Source of the DNA: JAEUKA01 sp044228505
GTDB lineage: Bacteria > Myxococcota_A > Polyangia > Palsa-1104 > JAEUJZ01
Direction of reading: 5' to 3'
NCBI GenBank assembly: GCA_044228505.1
Contig: JBGAUT010000004.1
Location: 62,001 to 126,000 of the forward strand
Length of the DNA stretch: 64,000 nt
A program made the translations under genes and the position numbers. Of the stretch, positions 62,137 through 64,000 are shown in pieces; within the stretch, counting starts at the first letter, position 1; each line of letters begins with the position of its first letter. The notes beneath the pieces were generated by a model. The model saw only the letters and a program-made list of their open reading frames with translations, searched no databases and was not told the origin of the DNA.

Positions 62137-64000
62137 GTGATCTCTATCGGCTCCTCTGTAGGCAACTATAGAGTGGTCTCCAAGCTTGGCGCGGGTGCGA
62201 TGGCCACCGTCTTTTTGGCGGAGCACCCTCGTATTAACAAAAAGGTCGCGATCAAGGTCATCAACCAAGACCTCGCCGCGAGCAAAGAGATGGTCAGCCG
62301 CTTCATGACCGAAGCACGAGCGGCCAGCCAGATCGGCCACGACCACATCGTCGACATCCTCGATTTTGGTCAGAGCCCAGAAGGCGAGAACTTCATGATC
62401 ATGGAGTATCTCGAAGGGCAGACGATCTCGTCGAGAATTCGGGCAGCCGGGAAGCTCGATGTCATGACGGTGCTGCACATCACGATGCAGATCGTCGACG
62501 CGCTCCAGACCGCGCACGCCAAGGGCGTCATCCACCGCGATCTCAAGCCCGACAACATTTACCTGATCAGACGGGCGGGGACGGCAGACTATGTCAAGAT
62601 CCTCGACTTCGGACTGGCCAAACTACTGACTGGTACCGAGGGGCAAAATCACAAGACCTCGTCGGGATCAGTGCTCGGAACGCCCCACTATATGGCCCCC
62701 GAGCAGTGCGAAGGCAAGACCACAATCGACGGGCGCGCTGACCTCTACAGCGTCGGCTGCATCATGTACCAGATGCTGACCGGCGAGCTGCCGTTCCCTG
62801 GCGAAGGCTTTGCCGAGGTGCTGATCAAGCACTTGTCGGAACCACCGCCGATGGTCCGCGAGCGCCTGCCGCAGACTCCTGCATCAGTGGAAAAACTGAT
62901 CCTGCACTGCTTGGCCAAGAGTCGGGACCATCGCTTCCAGACCGCAGAAGAGTTGCTGTGGGCGATTCACGATCCCGAGACGTGGTCGATCCAGTTCGGC
63001 GATGACATGATGCGGATTGTGGGCCCGCTGCCGGGTCGCGGGATCGCCATGCTACCGCCGCAGATGCCGACGATGCATGCGGGTGGAGTACCTCCGGGCC
63101 TCGCGGCCGGGGCTCCGCAGATGCCGATCTCGCCGGTATCGACCATCAACTTGCCTCCACCGAGCGCGCCTGCCGTGGGAGCCGGCCCTGTCAGTCCCGC
63201 CATCCCAGCGGCGCAACCCCCGGTGCCTCCAGCGTCTCGGCCCAGCGTTCCAATCGCCGCCGTCACGATCGCCGCCGGTTCGATGCCACCGACGCCAGCA
63301 CTGGTTGCCTCGATTCCGCAACCGGGTCAATCGGCGGCACATCCAATCCTTCCGGTGGCGGGGATGCCACCCTCTGCGCTCGATATCCCGGTCGTCTCCG
63401 GAGACTCGGCCCAACTTGCCGCGCTACCTTCCGACGCGAGCCGCGCAGCGCCTCAGATGGCGACGCTGATTAGCGATCTATCATCAGCATCGCTGTCGGC
63501 GCTTCTACGGCCGCCAGGGACTCTACCGAAGCCGGCACCAAGCCAGCCGCCGCCACCGCTGAATCCTCCGGCACCGGGGCCCGTGCGCGAGATGATGCAA
63601 AGCGGCGATGCGCTCACGCCCGAAGAACTGTCGCCGCAAGATGTCCACCCGATCGCCGGACTGTCGTCCCAAATGCGGCCACTAGCGGCTGGATCGCACC
63701 CCGGTCTTATGCCCAGCCCAGCCAGCGGTCTTCACCCCGCTGCACTGCCGCCGCCTAGCCCCGCTTCGCAGCCGGGCGCTGGTAGCCCAATCGACAAGCT
63801 GAAGATGCTGCCGCCCGTGCAGCGCTTCTTGGCATTGCCCGACAAGCAGCGGACCCTGATTTTGGGCATTGCCGGGGGTGCCTTGGCGCTGCTGATGGTT
63901 GTTCTGGCGATCGTCATCGCGCTGCCCAGCACAGTCCGTATCGAGGTTCGCTCCACGCCGCCCGCCGTTGAAGTGATTCGCGAAGGCAAGGTAGTTGGCA
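62137..64000 (+). CDS. Membrane Ser/Thr protein kinase with Pro-rich linker and PEGA start (kinase D), truncated by window
   Basis: 621 codons to the window end. A GTG at 62137 is the only reasonable start; an in-frame TGA lies at 62110. The kinase domain has GAGAMA (the usual GxG loop with Ala for the last Gly), K40 in VAIKVI, HRDLKPDN (133-140), DFG (157-159) and APEQ (187-190). About 280 residues of Pro/Ala-rich linker follow (for example PPSAPAVGAGPVSPAIPAAQ), then a membrane span (about 573-597) and the opening of a PEGA domain (VRIEVRSTPPAVEV). No HEAT array lies before the membrane, so its layout differs from kinases A-C. It is divergent from glyS. Confidence 0.92.
   Translation, partial: MISIGSSVGNYRVVSKLGAGAMATVFLAEHPRINKKVAIKVINQDLAASKEMVSRFMTEARAASQIGHDHIVDILDFGQSPEGENFMIMEYLEGQTISSRIRAAGKLDVMTVLHITMQIVDALQTAHAKGVIHRDLKPDNIYLIRRAGTADYVKILDFGLAKLLTGTEGQNHKTSSGSVLGTPHYMAPEQCEGKTTIDGRADLYSVGCIMYQMLTGELPFPGEGFAEVLIKHLSEPPPMVRERLPQTPASVEKLILHCLAKSRDHRFQTAEELLWAIHDPETWSIQFGDDMMRIVGPLPGRGIAMLPPQMPTMHAGGVPPGLAAGAPQMPISPVSTINLPPPSAPAVGAGPVSPAIPAAQPPVPPASRPSVPIAAVTIAAGSMPPTPALVASIPQPGQSAAHPILPVAGMPPSALDIPVVSGDSAQLAALPSDASRAAPQMATLISDLSSASLSALLRPPGTLPKPAPSQPPPPLNPPAPGPVREMMQSGDALTPEELSPQDVHPIAGLSSQMRPLAAGSHPGLMPSPASGLHPAALPPPSPASQPGAGSPIDKLKMLPPVQRFLALPDKQRTLILGIAGGALALLMVVLAIVIALPSTVRIEVRSTPPAVEVIREGKVVG

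Overview
The window is GC-rich, gene-dense bacterial DNA that reads as Myxococcota (a myxobacterium or close relative). The assignment is by inference from gene content: four large Hanks-type Ser/Thr kinases with PEGA/HEAT extracytoplasmic parts, an FHA-containing sigma-54 activator, an FHA-GGDEF protein, a DUF4388 response regulator, a secreted LPMO-like protein ending in a MYXO-CTERM-like tail, an Oar-like TonB receptor, and an IF-3 with no usable AUG start and an Ala/Pro tail. No phage, transposase, CRISPR array or rRNA was seen. One tRNA (Pro, anticodon CGG) was found.

Layout. 1-7005 (minus): operon kinase B -> kinase A (HEAT/PEGA) -> secreted PEGA protein cut by the window edge, with overlapping genes. 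7171-12447: HAD-like protein, a large alpha-2-macroglobulin-like protein, and an unknown protein. 12448-12932: a 485-base gene-free gap holding a 43-bp tandem repeat array and a hairpin element. 12933-21934: aspartokinase, tRNA-Pro, nitrilase-like hydrolase, response regulator, LPMO-like protein, hexapeptide acyltransferase, PilZ-like protein, MgtC/DUF4010 membrane protein, esterase, GIY-YIG protein, unknown protein. 21961-26943 (minus): a five-gene cluster (coiled-coil membrane protein, lipoprotein, FHA-GGDEF, TonB-like, HEAT-methyltransferase). 27177-34357: propeller-M28-PDZ peptidase, acyl-CoA carboxylase subunit, epoxide-hydrolase-like protein and aldehyde dehydrogenase. 34432-40589: a second kinase-HEAT plus PEGA cassette, divergent from an FHA sigma-54 activator. 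40667-52577: glycosyltransferase, small lipoproteins, P-loop protein, CAP protein, lipoprotein peptide deformylase, EEP phosphatase, IF-3, glutaryl-CoA dehydrogenase, TPMT-like methyltransferase, cysteine-less glutaredoxin, L,D-transpeptidase, SH3-C40 peptidase. 52603-52842: a second 43-bp array. 52862-64000: aldo/keto reductase, an Oar-like receptor/PgsA-like/CobW/LmbE run, a second copy of the hairpin element, lipoprotein, glycyl-tRNA synthetase, and a fourth kinase cut by the right edge.

The strongest candidate for an undescribed system is the duplicated cassette (35265-38954 with 34432-35265; 1266-4991 with 1-1269). In each, a membrane kinase with a long presumably periplasmic HEAT array and a two-cysteine C-terminal domain overlaps by ATGA a secreted PEGA protein with two conserved cysteine pairs. 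The second candidate is the pair of tandem arrays: different sequence, identical 43-bp period, each unit able to fold as a hairpin with a 16-nt loop, and one array bounded by 20-bp inverted repeats.
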